Source: Eupeodes corollae (Eukaryota > Arthropoda > Insecta > Diptera > Syrphidae). From it: 64,000 nt of DNA. A program made the position numbers and the translations under genes. The stretch is taken from the NCBI RefSeq assembly GCF_945859685.1, contig NC_079148.1, positions 21,463,946 through 21,527,945 of the forward strand, given 5' to 3'. Shown here in pieces: positions 23,030 to 33,655 of the stretch. The notes under the pieces were generated by a model. It was given only the letters and a program-made list of their open reading frames with translations, searched no databases and was not told where the DNA came from. How positions within the stretch are numbered: the stretch's first letter is position 1; the number at the start of each line of letters is the position of its first letter.

Positions 23030-23345
23030 AGAGAAGATTCCGATTTTGACAAAAAAAAAATCATCATTTCAGATGAACATTATTTTGATCTTAGAGGGAA
23101 TGTAAACAAGCAAAATTGTCACATTTGGGACACAGAAAACTCGCACGCATACATTGAAAAGCCGATTGGTGCGAAAATTTGGTCTAGAGGCATAATTGGG
23201 CTATTTTTCTTGCAAAATGAGCGAGGAGTGGCCGTTACATTCAATGGCGATCGTTTTCGACCCTGTTGAACAAATATTTGTTCACAAAAATTGAAGAAGA
23301 GGATATTGGCAACATTTCTACGTTCCACAAAACCGAAGTTACATT
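23030..23345 (+). mobile_element. mariner-like transposase relic, second family
   Basis: The plus strand gives a nearly continuous catalytic-domain segment. It runs DSDFDKKKIIISDEHYFDL (first catalytic Asp in SDE), NVNKQNCHIWDTENSHAYIEKP, then after a gap RGIIGLFFLQNERGVAVTFNGDRFR and KLKKRILATF (usual form KIEEEDIGNIWFQQDGA). The second and third Asp regions are absent, and no inverted repeats are visible. It is similar in plan to the rosa-type enzyme at 56.4-57.5 kb (IWGSENPH...GGIIGPYFF) but clearly a different lineage. Dead fragment. Confidence 0.75.
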
Positions 23346-26300
23346 TGATATTTTTATAGCATTTTCAAAAAAAAGAATATATTTGGTGGAGCCAATTCCT
23401 AAAATTATTATTTGCATTCGTAATCAGCACTTTAAATAACTCCGAAACTTTTTTTCAAAATTATAAAAGTACTAAATTTAAGGTTTTCTCAAAATTTCAT
23501 TATGATTTAATGAAAGACTCATTACCTGTGTTTTTTGGTGTTATTTAAATAGTATAGTAGAAAATTCCCAAGAAAACCCATCGGCAGTAATCAGTTTTTT
23601 GTATTTAAAAATAAGTACAACTGAAAGAAGCCCTGTCAGAATAATAGTAAAAATAAAACAAACAAAAGACAGTTTTGTGAAAATCAAAAGTTAATATTAA
23701 CTTCAGCAAAAAAAACTAACTAAAACTAATAAAATGGACAATTTTCAAAAAGAAATTGTAAAAAGACATCTGAAAAATTGAGTTTCTATAAAAAAGTTAA
23801 TTTCAAAGTTTTAACCAAACAATTTGACATCAAATAAAAACTTCAAGAAGAGGGTTTGTTCGTAGGCGGCTACATTAACATGTTGTGTTGAAGCGAGCTT
23901 GAAGTTCAATTCAATTCCCTATATACCTGAATCGAGTTGAAATGCGCTTGATTCGGGATCAGAGTCCAGTTACAATTTCTAAAGAAAAACCTGTGTGGAG
24001 TAGTCGGTTTTACAGGTAATGCATTATGTTCTTTTTATTTGCATGTTTGTGTACAAAAAGTAAAGTTTTGTTTCAATGAAATTAAAAAACAAAAACTTGC
24101 ACATGGAGTTGACAGCGTATTCTTATATGTTGCCAAACTATTCAGTTTTTCATTTATTAACACGAATCAAACTATCTAACTTCCACTTCATAAGAAAAAT
24201 CGAAACACCATTTGCATTTTAGAAAGCGCTGTCAAACTTAATCATTTTTAAATCTTCTTGTGTAGTGGAAACACCAAAAAGATTTATTTAATCTAATTTG
24301 AGATCAACCTTTGTTGGAAACATAGCAAAACTTTAATATCTTTTCTATTGTTTTCTCTTGCAAAATAAACCACTTAGTCCATTTTCATTAACAAAATTAA
24401 ATAATATCAACAGTAACAGATTGATTTTTGTACCCAAATGGAAACCACATGATTCCAAATGCACAACTACTCAACGAACACAGCCATCGAGATAAAAATG
24501 CAATATCAATCGTACCAATATTTGAGAATGAAATCACATAAGATCCATTCGAGACTTGTAGTTTTCCTCTTTGTTGTTAAAAAATGTAAATATATTAATT
24601 ATAATACATTACTTTAAATGAGTGAAATACGTATTTTTTATCACATTTTTAAATTGGTGTAGTACTGTTTATTGAATTTATTGATTGTCTAAAAAAATTA
24701 TTTTCAAATTCTAATTCCAAACAAGAAATCCATTAAAAATTTCATAATGAGTCCCAAAACGAAAGTCTTAACTTTTGACTTCTTCATATAACAATATTTA
24801 TAGGGTATTCTCTAATTTGCAACCAACTAGAAATTAGTTTTTCCTTTAAAATTTTACTTCTTCGCTTGGCTATCACACATTTTCGCTTTTTTATTTTTTT
24901 ATTTTCTCTTCTACATTTAATCATCTTAAAGTTTATTCGTTTCAATATCACAACGCAGTGCGTGGCCCAAAAATTTAATAAAAAAGCAACACTCGCACTT
25001 TAACATCGATGAGGATCGGTTGTGTGGTTCTAGGCCTGCCCCAGTAACGATCCCTATATTTTTATACCAACCATATTCTTTCCGCGCTTTTATTTATATT
25101 TTGAGTTGTTGTTGTTATTATATTTTGCTGCGTGATATTTGTCAAGTTTATAGAAAGTCATAATAATCACCATTGGTGCTGCAACGTGCATCGAACACTG
25201 ATAAACTAGTACTCGTATATTTATAAAAAAAAAAAATAGAAAACAAATCAAACAGAACTTTGAGAAATAGCGACGGGGGAGCGATTGCGATTGCGGTTGT
25301 TGGTTGGAAGCTCGGGACATTTAAAAGTTCATTATCAATGCCAACGAGTGAATAGGAAAAATAAAATCTACATTAAATTAAGTCTCAGTAAAAATATATT
25401 TTACTTGCGGGTTCGGCAAAATGTCATTTTAATAAAAATGTTACACCGCAGGAAAGAACCAAATAAATAGTAAACTGTCAGATTGACATTTATGTCTGTA
25501 AATGGAATAGAATGACAAAAAAGGCATACAAATAATTGAATATCGATTAAACAAAAAGGCAACGCATTTTTTTCTGTTTTCAGAACAAAAAAGCTTTTTA
25601 ATTAATTTTGAGAAAAACAATTTGCAGACAATTTATGTTTGAAGCTATTGGAATTCGATTTTTATGTAAACAAACATACTTTTAATGTATGTACACAATG
25701 CGAAAATTATCTGAAGAAATGTATTTTTAGATTACGCCTTAGGAGTCAGAAACAAACGATTCAAATACATACACTTTAGATTCATAAATACGAGTTTGAG
25801 CATATTTTATTGCGTAAGAAAGCGAAATAAGGCTTTTGAAAAATGTTTTGAAATTTTATTTTAGTGTTGTCATAGAAAAATTTGTTTTTCTTTATAATGG
25901 GCGTGGAAATAAATTGTTTTTGTCTGAATACTTTATGAATTAACATACATTTCATGAGGGGGGCGTATACGTAATATTTTTGATGTTCATAATGTTATGC
26001 ATTTTTGCTTGCTTGCGACAATGTTTGTCGTTATTTATATGAAAGTATTAAAGTATAAATTCAGATGCCCTTATAAATTTATGCGTATTGTATTTGATTT
26101 TGGAAAGTTTAAGTTTTTGAATTTTAATCACGATATCTCTGGATTAAAAAAAGAATAAAGTAATATTTTAGTGGATGGTTCGTGGAGATCAATAGGTCAA
26201 GTTTGGTCAATATTCGTATATACATATCTGGATGCATTTGGCTGAAACCACAGCATAAAATGAAAAAGATTTTACGAAGTCAAAATACATTTTTAGATAA

Positions 26301-26904
26301 ACAAGCAAACCCGGGGAAAAATGTTGATTTATTTGTTGGCGGGTGCCAATCTCAAAGGCATTCTTATATTCCAAAAAAAATATAAAAATTTCCTCACTCG
26401 TAGTTTCCGTATTTTCTTTAGAAATTTTTTAATATTTCAAGAAGTACTTAAATGTTTCTATAAAATTTTGATTTTTATTTGAATTTCCACTGAAAAATTA
26501 ACAGAAATACAAAATGATTACAGGTTTTTAATTGCATTAAAATAATTTTGAAGGTATTAAAAATCAGCTAATTGCAATGTTTAAAGAAATTAAAAACTTA
26601 TGTGGATAATACTGAACTACTAAAATGTGTTTGCGTTATCTTCTTACAAACATATCTACACAGTTAAAAGTTTTAAGAAACAATTTTGAAGATATTTCAA
26701 GTAATGACAAAAGGTAGTTACCGTTTGGGAGGAGAAGTTTTTATATACTTTTCTATTTTCAGTTATCAGCAAAGAAGATTCGTGTTGTGCAGCTAATCTC
26801 TGTGCATCCAAAATTGAGCTCGCAATTAATCTAATTTAAAATTAGGGAGGGAGGATAGGTTTGAAAGGAGATACCAATGCACATTGATTTTAAATACCTG
26901 CACA
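23346..26904. other. AT-rich non-coding DNA, mostly unique
   Basis: No coding domain. A slightly richer patch at about 24950-25320 looks host-like. A 3' splice-site-like string (TTTTTTCTGTTTTCAG) lies at about 25568-25583, but no exon could be supported behind it. Confidence 0.4.
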
Positions 26905-29155
26905 TTGTAATGAGTGGGAAATATTGAGTCTGGTAAGGCATTTCACATTCGTGTAGTGTCACTAAAAGGAAAATCTCTGTACTTTATAGTACGACTGAAG
27001 GGTAAACTGATGGGCATTCCTAAAAGAACTAGTATTACGGTTGAATTGTTTGAGGGGACGATTGCAACTGGCTATTTCGTTAGAGCTTTGCTTATGGAAG
27101 TAGCTATAAAATAATGAGAGACATGAAACCATACGACGGTGCTCTAGAGATTCAAACGTTTCAGTAAGAAACGGTCACCAATCATTTTTAAAGGTCTCTT
27201 TTGAATTCTTTCAAAGAGACTCAAGTGGGTTATACGAGCACCTGCCCAAATTTGCAATTGTACTCAAGTTGTTGACGAATGTAGTCTTTATAAATCATAG
27301 CCAGATCAGAAGGGGTAAAAAAAACTTCTTGCATCGTCGGAGATTACCTAAGACTTAGCAGCATTTTTGGCGATTTCAAATATGTGATCACTCCACAACA
27401 AGTGGTTTGTAATGCACATACCTAGGACTGATAGCAGTTTAGTCTTTTCAATGCAAGTACCACTCATGGATAGTGGCATTGGGGGAGCATTGAATTCTAC
27501 ACGGTTTTTGAATTTAACAAGCTTATCATACGCTGCCGTTAGTAGTCAACATCCGAAGAACAAGGATAAGAATCTAAAAACAAATATGAAAAGCTGAGGG
27601 TACTGTCATCAGCACAACAATTAAGTGGTCTATAAGTTTCAGGCAAAAGATCATTACCAAGCTAAGGAAGAGCGTCGGAGACAAAACGGAGCCCTGCGGC
27701 ACACCAGCGTTTATATTGTGGATATCAGATTTGAACCCGTCCAATATTACTTGAATTGAAGGGTCCGAAAGGTAATTTCTAACCCAACAAAGAGAGAGTC
27801 ATCAATACCAAAAGCACGCATTTTTGATAAGAGAGCTTGATGCCGAACTTTATCAAATGTCTTTGAAATATCAAGTGCAATAATCTTACTTTCTCCAATA
27901 CGATGTATAGATTTGTTCGATGAGATAAACCATGAGATCACCAGTGGACCTATTTCAACGAAAGCAATACTACCGGGCTTTAAGAAGCTTCCGTTCTTCA
28001 AGATATTTCTTAAGCTGAAAATTGCTCAGCGTTTCCATGATCTTGGAAAGAAGGGATGTAAGTGCAATTGGATGATAGTTAGATAGTGAGGAGGATTCAT
28101 CTGTTTTAGGGACAGGCTGGGCAAATACAGTTTTCCATCCACTCGGAAAGAGACCTGTTGCATAGGACAGATGGAAAAGCTTACGCAGTGGTTTTTCCAG
28201 GGTTAAATAACACTTCTTTAGAACGAACAATAGGGGGAATACTATCAGGGCCAGCTGATTTGTGTATGTCAAGGTCTTTCAGTACACTTGCCACTGCACG
28301 AGTGCAAAAGAAGATTTGTCCCATGAAATTGTTAACGCTCTCAAAAACAGGAGGACTCAGGACACTTTCTGGTAGCGTCGAATTAACAAAAAACGGTGCA
28401 GCAAGCAAATTGGCTTTATCAATCGAGCTATTATAGTGAATGTCATTCTGGACGATCGTTGGAACCGGGTATGAGGTTGTGTTTTATTAGTTTTTGACAA
28501 AAGACCAGAAATGTTTACTACTTTTAGGACATTGTGGTATTTTTTGCCTTAATTTCTGGTCACGCCAAATCTGGTTAGTAGAATATAGCCGTTACAAGTC
28601 TTTCTAGCTTGTTTGAACTTATTTCGGTTTTCCTCAGTGAGGTTGGCCTTATAAATCGCGAAACTTATATCTCTGATCCTTATTAAATCTTTACAGCTCA
28701 AATCAAACCATGAGTTCTCTTTGGGTTTGATAAGATCTACCCTATTCGGGATAAAATTTCTCATTCCACAAAGAATTAAGTTTGTTATCATATCTGCACT
28801 GGAATCCACGTCACTATCGAGAGGCAAAGTGACCAGTTAAAGTTCCTGAAGAATTCATTAAGACCATCCCAGTTGGCTTTCTCATATTTCCAAACGGTTC
28901 TCGTATGGGTTTTAACTTTAGCTGGTATTTTTAGGCATGAAAAATTTTCAGACATGACACAATGGTCTGATGTGCCTAAAGGCGATAAAACACTGATCGT
29001 ATATTTATTAGGATCAGAGGTATGAAACAAGTCTAGAGTGTTTACGGATTGACCTGCAACTCGTTGGCTCGTCAACTTACTAAGTCAGGTGGTGTAATTC
29101 AGCAAAAATCTCGACATACCTTCTTTCGGATGTTGTCTGACCCTTGTGAAATGTA
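26905..29155 (-). mobile_element. non-LTR retrotransposon relic, jockey/CR1 group (family 1, copy b)
   Basis: Minus strand, 2.25 kb. It starts with an endonuclease remnant (29150-28900: AGQSVNTLDLFHTSDPNKY, SPLGTSDHCVMSENFSC) and the linker ANWDGLNEFFRNFNWS (28885-28838). RT blocks follow: HKSAGPDSIPPIV (28272-28230), WKTVFAQPVPKTDESSSLSNYHPIALTS (28135-28050), IIALDISKTFDKVRHQ (27893-27842), GVPQGSVLSPTL (about 27700-27665) and CCADDSTL (about 27610, YADD-box variant). The C-terminus reads TIKYRDFPFSDTTRM*NALPDSIFP in shifting frames at about 26990-26910. It is more complete than copy a but carries many stops. The 5' part of the endonuclease is missing and the copy abuts an RNase H-type relic. 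Confidence 0.88.
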
Positions 29156-29164
29156 AAAAACTGA

Positions 29165-29640
29165 TTATGTTAATACATTTGAGATCGTTTAGATCGTTAT
29201 AGAAAAATACTCCTAGAAAATTCCTTATCCATACAGCTTCTGAAAAAGTATTTTGAAAATACGCTTAGCCGGGGGTCGTTCTTTCCTATAAGACAGTGCC
29301 CAGTTAAGATACCGATTATCAAGCTTATATGCGATCTGCTTAAAAATAGCAAGCACCTTAAGCGCTTTAATTCTAGTGTATGTCAGATATTTTTCGTGAC
29401 CTGACACTTGGAGATGTTTGCGTCTTGCATTAGCAGAGAGATCCGTTAGCCAAACGTGGTAGTATGGGTTGTACTCTATAATTTCCAAGAAGTTCATTCT
29501 GCCTTACAATTTCCTGAAATGCATTACCATGCAAAGGTGAATATTATACTGTTGTGCCATCTGCATTAGAGATAATTGACACTCATGAACTGTTATAGAG
29601 TTTGTAGCAACAGAATCCAGGAATTTATTGACCAATGTGT
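29165..29640 (-). mobile_element. RNase H retrotransposon fragment (same family as 7031-8796)
   Basis: The minus strand follows the 3' half of the element at 7031-8796. It starts from the NSITVHNC region of RNase H (about 29605), passes MAQQYNIHLC (about 29560) and the ALKVLAIFKQIAYKLDNRYL stretch (about 29365-29305), and ends at GATCTAAACGATCT (29174-29195). The catalytic WVPGH loop is damaged and the CCHC knuckle region is deleted (29215-29210). Non-functional. Confidence 0.75.
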
Positions 29641-30779
29641 TATTTTAAAATTTGTCAATAACATAATTTTATGGCTAAAAGGTTTAATAGAAGAATATTA
29701 GATACAAAATTACGCTCTAGTGCACCATTGTACAGTCGCTTAAGCTAGTTTTAGCGTTAGTAAATATTAATTAAAACCATGAATTTAAGTTTCCACAAGA
29801 AAAGAAAAATTCAGAGTCTCAATTAAACGAGATCCAGAAGCCGATGTTGAGTAAAGACAGACATTTTTCGATCTGAACAAGACGTCACACACTATTAAAA
29901 GTCTCCCTTTTGGAAGTTATTTTTGATTCAAAATTTTCGTACGTTTTGGGATGATTTCTAAATTCAAAAGTTTTGTTTTTTTTTAAATAATCATTAGGAT
30001 TCAAAATCATTTTGAATACTTTAAATGATTGTGTTTCTCTATTATATCCAATTATTTTTATTTAGGCTCTTAAGTCATTCATTGATTAAAAGATTTTAAA
30101 AGCAATTAGAATCTCTCATTTTTCAAAGATTTACAAAAACATGTATCTCTTATGATTTTCTACAGACCCCTGTACTTCAGATGGATTACAAATCTATTAT
30201 TTGATTACTGGATTTTTTAAACTCGTTTAAACAATCAGGCCAAACACATTTATTACAATCATAGCCCCCGGAAAACAAATTGTGTAAAATACAGAAACAA
30301 AAATAATTAAAATCCCATAAAAATAACTAAAAAAAAAATTCCTTTCAATTTATATTTTTTTTTATACAAAGTTTATATGTATACAGTAAATTACAAGCAA
30401 TATATAAAAAAATATCATACTGATGGATATTATAATAGAGTCCATTGGATTGCATTTATGCACTTGTTAACTTCCAAAACCCCCAGTTATAGATTTATTA
30501 TCCACCATACTGACAAAACAACTGATCGACATTCTCAATAAATTGATTTCCCCACTATATAAATCTCAAGAAACAAATATATGTACATATATAAATCCAG
30601 CATCAAGCATATAGATATGTATATAAACATAACTTGGAAATTAACGAGTATAGATATGTGTACAATTTATAATGCCACAATCCAATCTATAAAACAACAT
30701 TATCTAATCAAAGATACTGGCACTAAATAATTGACCATTGGTCATTTCTGTTCAATTTTCACAAAGCCCATAAGTATTA
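29641..30779. other. AT-rich non-coding DNA
   Basis: Nothing recognised. Confidence 0.4.
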
Positions 30780-32374
30780 ATATCCCGCAACATGACTCCC
30801 AACAAACGATAAACGCCAAAAGTATCTATCTATAGAATATGTAGATGCATGCGGCAGCAGCGGGTTTGTTCGTTTGGTTTGGTATCGATATATAGCGGTA
30901 AGTATAGAATAGATAGAGACATACCACAAAACGGCGTCGTCGTCGTCGTTAAAGTCGACGTGTCAAAAGCAAAATAAAATGTGTTAACTTGAGAAAATTA
31001 CAACAAATCTTATTCAACAAAATGAAGAAAAAAAATAAGATATAAATTCCTTTTGGATCGCTGCTTGTTGCGGTCGCTATACTACTTGTACCTTTATAAA
31101 AATAAATACCAGCGAGCTGTCATATAATCTTTAAGGAATTTACGTATATAAATTTCAAAAATATCGACAGCATATTGCCACCGATAGATAGATCCAATTG
31201 ATCGCCACCCAAACTGATGGTTTGATCCTATATACAATATACATAAATATATCTAACATTCCAACCCTATAATTTTTTTTTTATAAAGATAAAAGTATCT
31301 ATATGAAACTTGTATAATTAATCAATTTATGTGTGTTGCATATGCAACAAGGAGAAGAAATTGAGTGCACCACTTGGCCGAGATACAACACACATTTGAT
31401 TTTAGGTGCATTCTAAGTACAAATGAAAAATTTCCTATGCAAATCAATGCAGTTTTATTGTTAAAGATATTGTATCTTCTTCTTCCTTCTTCATCACTCA
31501 CTTCGTTCGTAGTCGCGTAATTCTTCTCAAAGCTTCTCTGGCAACTGGCAACTGGCACTGACATTGAATTGAATCTAAGTTTATTTTTCTTACATGCACG
31601 GATATTTATATGAATACAATACAAGAAAAAGAGAGATAGACCATTTCAAGGTTATGGGCATAAAGTCGTTAAAAAAAGTTAAAAAAGTTGCATATACAAC
31701 AAGTTTAGATATGCGATAGATTCGTTCTAATAAAAAAATATACCGCCAAAGCTCCTCGATCACTGATGTGGTGTTGTACTGCGGTGTATACAATAAAAGA
31801 TACACACCAAGAGAAAATATAAAACAATAAAATGCGAGAAATAAAATTAAACAAAAAAAAAACATACACACAAACCGAGAGACAATAAAATATAATAACA
31901 AAAAAAAGGAATCATAAAAATTTTTAACAATAAAAAAAATAAAAAAATCATAATGCAAAATAAATGAATACGAAAAAAGTCGTTTAACAACGCAGCGTGA
32001 ATTACATTTCTTTTATTTTTCTAAATTTGTTTTATATTAAAGTTGCACTCAACACACGTCGTCACCGTCGTAGTCTACATCAAAAGAAAAGAAACAAAAA
32101 TTAAATACATTTATTCAACAAGATCATTTGTTATTGTTATAATAAAATGTGTGCTTTTTTTAACACTCGCTGTTAGAGATACAGTGGGATATACAGAGAA
32201 CAAACTTCCTCCTTTAAGTTTATCTTTGAATCTGAAAAAATGTATAGATATCTATTTGTACATATGAGAAGTTGACAGGGTTGCCAATCTAAGAACATAG
32301 TTAAAGAAAAAACAATATATGAACTTTTAAAGTATTTCTGTAGTTTTTAAAAATAGAGTTGTAAGAAATAAAAT
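30780..32374. other. host-like non-coding island
   Basis: Richer composition. It contains a CGT run (about 30935-30950) and a good 5' splice-site match TAGCG|GTAAGTATAG at about 30897, but no paired acceptor that I can support. The short open frames (31322-31958, 32043-32267) are rich in Phe/Leu/Ser from A/T tracts and are not protein-like. Confidence 0.4.
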
Positions 32375-32700
32375 GAAATGTCAGGATTAATGGGGACCTA
32401 CAGCTTTCATGCAGAATACGGAGGTTTATTTGAGTCCCACTGTTTATGACAACAATTATACTCTTCTAAAACTAAAATAAATTGGGTGGCATGGCGCAAC
32501 AATCCGTTGAGAACTAGGGCCTAGTGACTTACAACTCTCAACCATTCCGGTGTGCGTGTAATGTTATCAGGAATGGAAGGGACCTACAGCTTTAAGCCGA
32601 ATCCAAATGGCAATTTTGAGAAAGCACTTTTCATGACAAGAATTACTCTTGAAAATTGTCAATTTTCAGGATTTTAGGGCACATACAAATTTTATGCAGA
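32375..32700. repeat. SINE-related pieces, two to three partial copies in series
   Basis: The block from TCAGGAATGGAAGGGACCTACAG to CATGACAAGAATTACTCTT at 32566-32651 is clearly the same sequence as 39018-39103. An upstream version at 32380-32465 (GGGGACCTACAGCTTTCATG...ATGACAACAATTATACTCTT) and a short downstream one at 32667-32705 are more diverged. The middle copy also has a distinct flank at 32488-32566 (GGTGGCATGGCGCAACAATC, GAACTAGGGCCTAGTGACTT) absent from 39 kb. The tRNA-like end present at 39.2 kb is missing here. Confidence 0.7.
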
Positions 32701-32739
32701 ATATAATTTTCCAGCTTACCGTAAAAGAAAAAAAAAAGT

Positions 32740-33003
32740 TTGTCACACTGCCAACCACTAGAATGAGACCAAATATGAACTTGTTAAGTGGAGCAGTGGA
32801 TGGAAACACGTTGTCCTTTCGGATGAAAAAAAAAGTTTAAACTTGATAGCCCTTTGGTTACAACTTGTGTTTCCATGTTTTGAGAAAGTATGAGATTATG
32901 TTGAAAAGACATCACAACCGTAATAAGGTGTAATGGTGTTGGGAGCTATAACCTACTATGGCACAAAAGACTTAAGGTTTTTATTCAATCATTTGATTAA
33001 AAT
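32740..33003 (+). mobile_element. Tc1-family transposase relic, catalytic N-terminal part
   Basis: The plus strand reads KWSSGWKHVVLSDEKK (about 32787-32835, with the first catalytic Asp in SDE). In another frame it reads PFGYNLCFHVLRKYEIML (about 32850-32905, usual form PDGYNYYFHDLRKEE), then GVMVLGAITYYGTKDLRFL (about 32930-32985). This is the recognisable Tc1/Tc3-type order. Frameshifts are present. The rest of the enzyme appears further on, at 33480-33650, beyond an intervening repeat. Dead element. Confidence 0.78.
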
Positions 33004-33004
33004 A

Positions 33005-33345
33005 ATTTAAGACTTCATGCATTCTTTGCATTCACTGGAAGTCTTTGGATTCACTTGAAGTCATTGCATTCTTTTGCATTCTTAGGTGAAATTTCACTCA
33101 CATTTTTGAAATTTTGATTGTAATCTTTTTGTTTCTGACACCGAAAATTGGTGTGCGTGGTGAATGTGCATGAGCCGCCTTAGAATAGTTTTTGTGGTGA
33201 AATTGTACTTAATAATCAATACAAAGAATTCAAATGAATGCAAAAACTTCAAGTCAATGTAAATACTTGAAGGGAATGCAAGAACTTCAAAAAAATATAT
33301 GGATTTCAAGTGAATTCACGAAGTCTCGCAAATGATTGCAGTTTA
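33005..33345. repeat. inverted minisatellite with GCATTC / CTTGAAGTC words
   Basis: The left arm (33013-33085) is built of GCATTC and CACTTGAAGTC words. The right arm (about 33225-33320) is built of their complements, GAATGC and GACTTC/AACTTCAAG. The arms are an imperfect inverted repeat around about 140 bases. It lies inside the Tc1 relic. No coding potential. Confidence 0.65.
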
Positions 33346-33479
33346 AAAATTGCAAAAATAATGATTGCAGCTTTTTTTCAAATGATTGCTGATTGAAATA
33401 TTTGCTGATTTGCTTATTGATAGATGTAATCCTTAAATTGAATTAATGATTTAAAATGATTCTTTTCAAAGCCAGTCAT

Positions 33480-33655
33480 TTTCAAAAATTTAAAACATTT
33501 ATGAACTTTTACCTTGCATTAAACGAGAACACAATGAATTTACACTTAAAGGGTTGTTAAAAGTTAAGTTCAATCAGAAGACGTTTAAATTTTTACCATG
33601 GCCACTATATTGACCACACTTTAACAGAATTGTAAACGTTTAGTTTCTTGTAAAG
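33480..33655 (+). mobile_element. Tc1-family transposase relic, C-terminal part
   Basis: Weak but ordered match: KGLLKVKFNQKTFKFLPWPLY followed by PHFNRIVNV (33545-33650), corresponding to the ...WF...IKFLPWPPYSPDLNPIENLW block that holds the last catalytic residue region. Distance and order fit the fragment at 32740-33003 once the intervening inverted minisatellite is removed. Confidence 0.5.

Noticed and set aside
24001..24025. TTTTACAG|GTAATG as a second ratchet splice site
   Set aside because: Pyrimidine tract too short and donor weaker than consensus. No neighbouring exon-like context.
31322..31958. Overlapping minus-strand open frames rich in Phe/Tyr/Leu resembling membrane proteins
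   Set aside because: They are translations of A-rich tracts (AAATAAAAAAA). No domain, no splice context and no codon structure.
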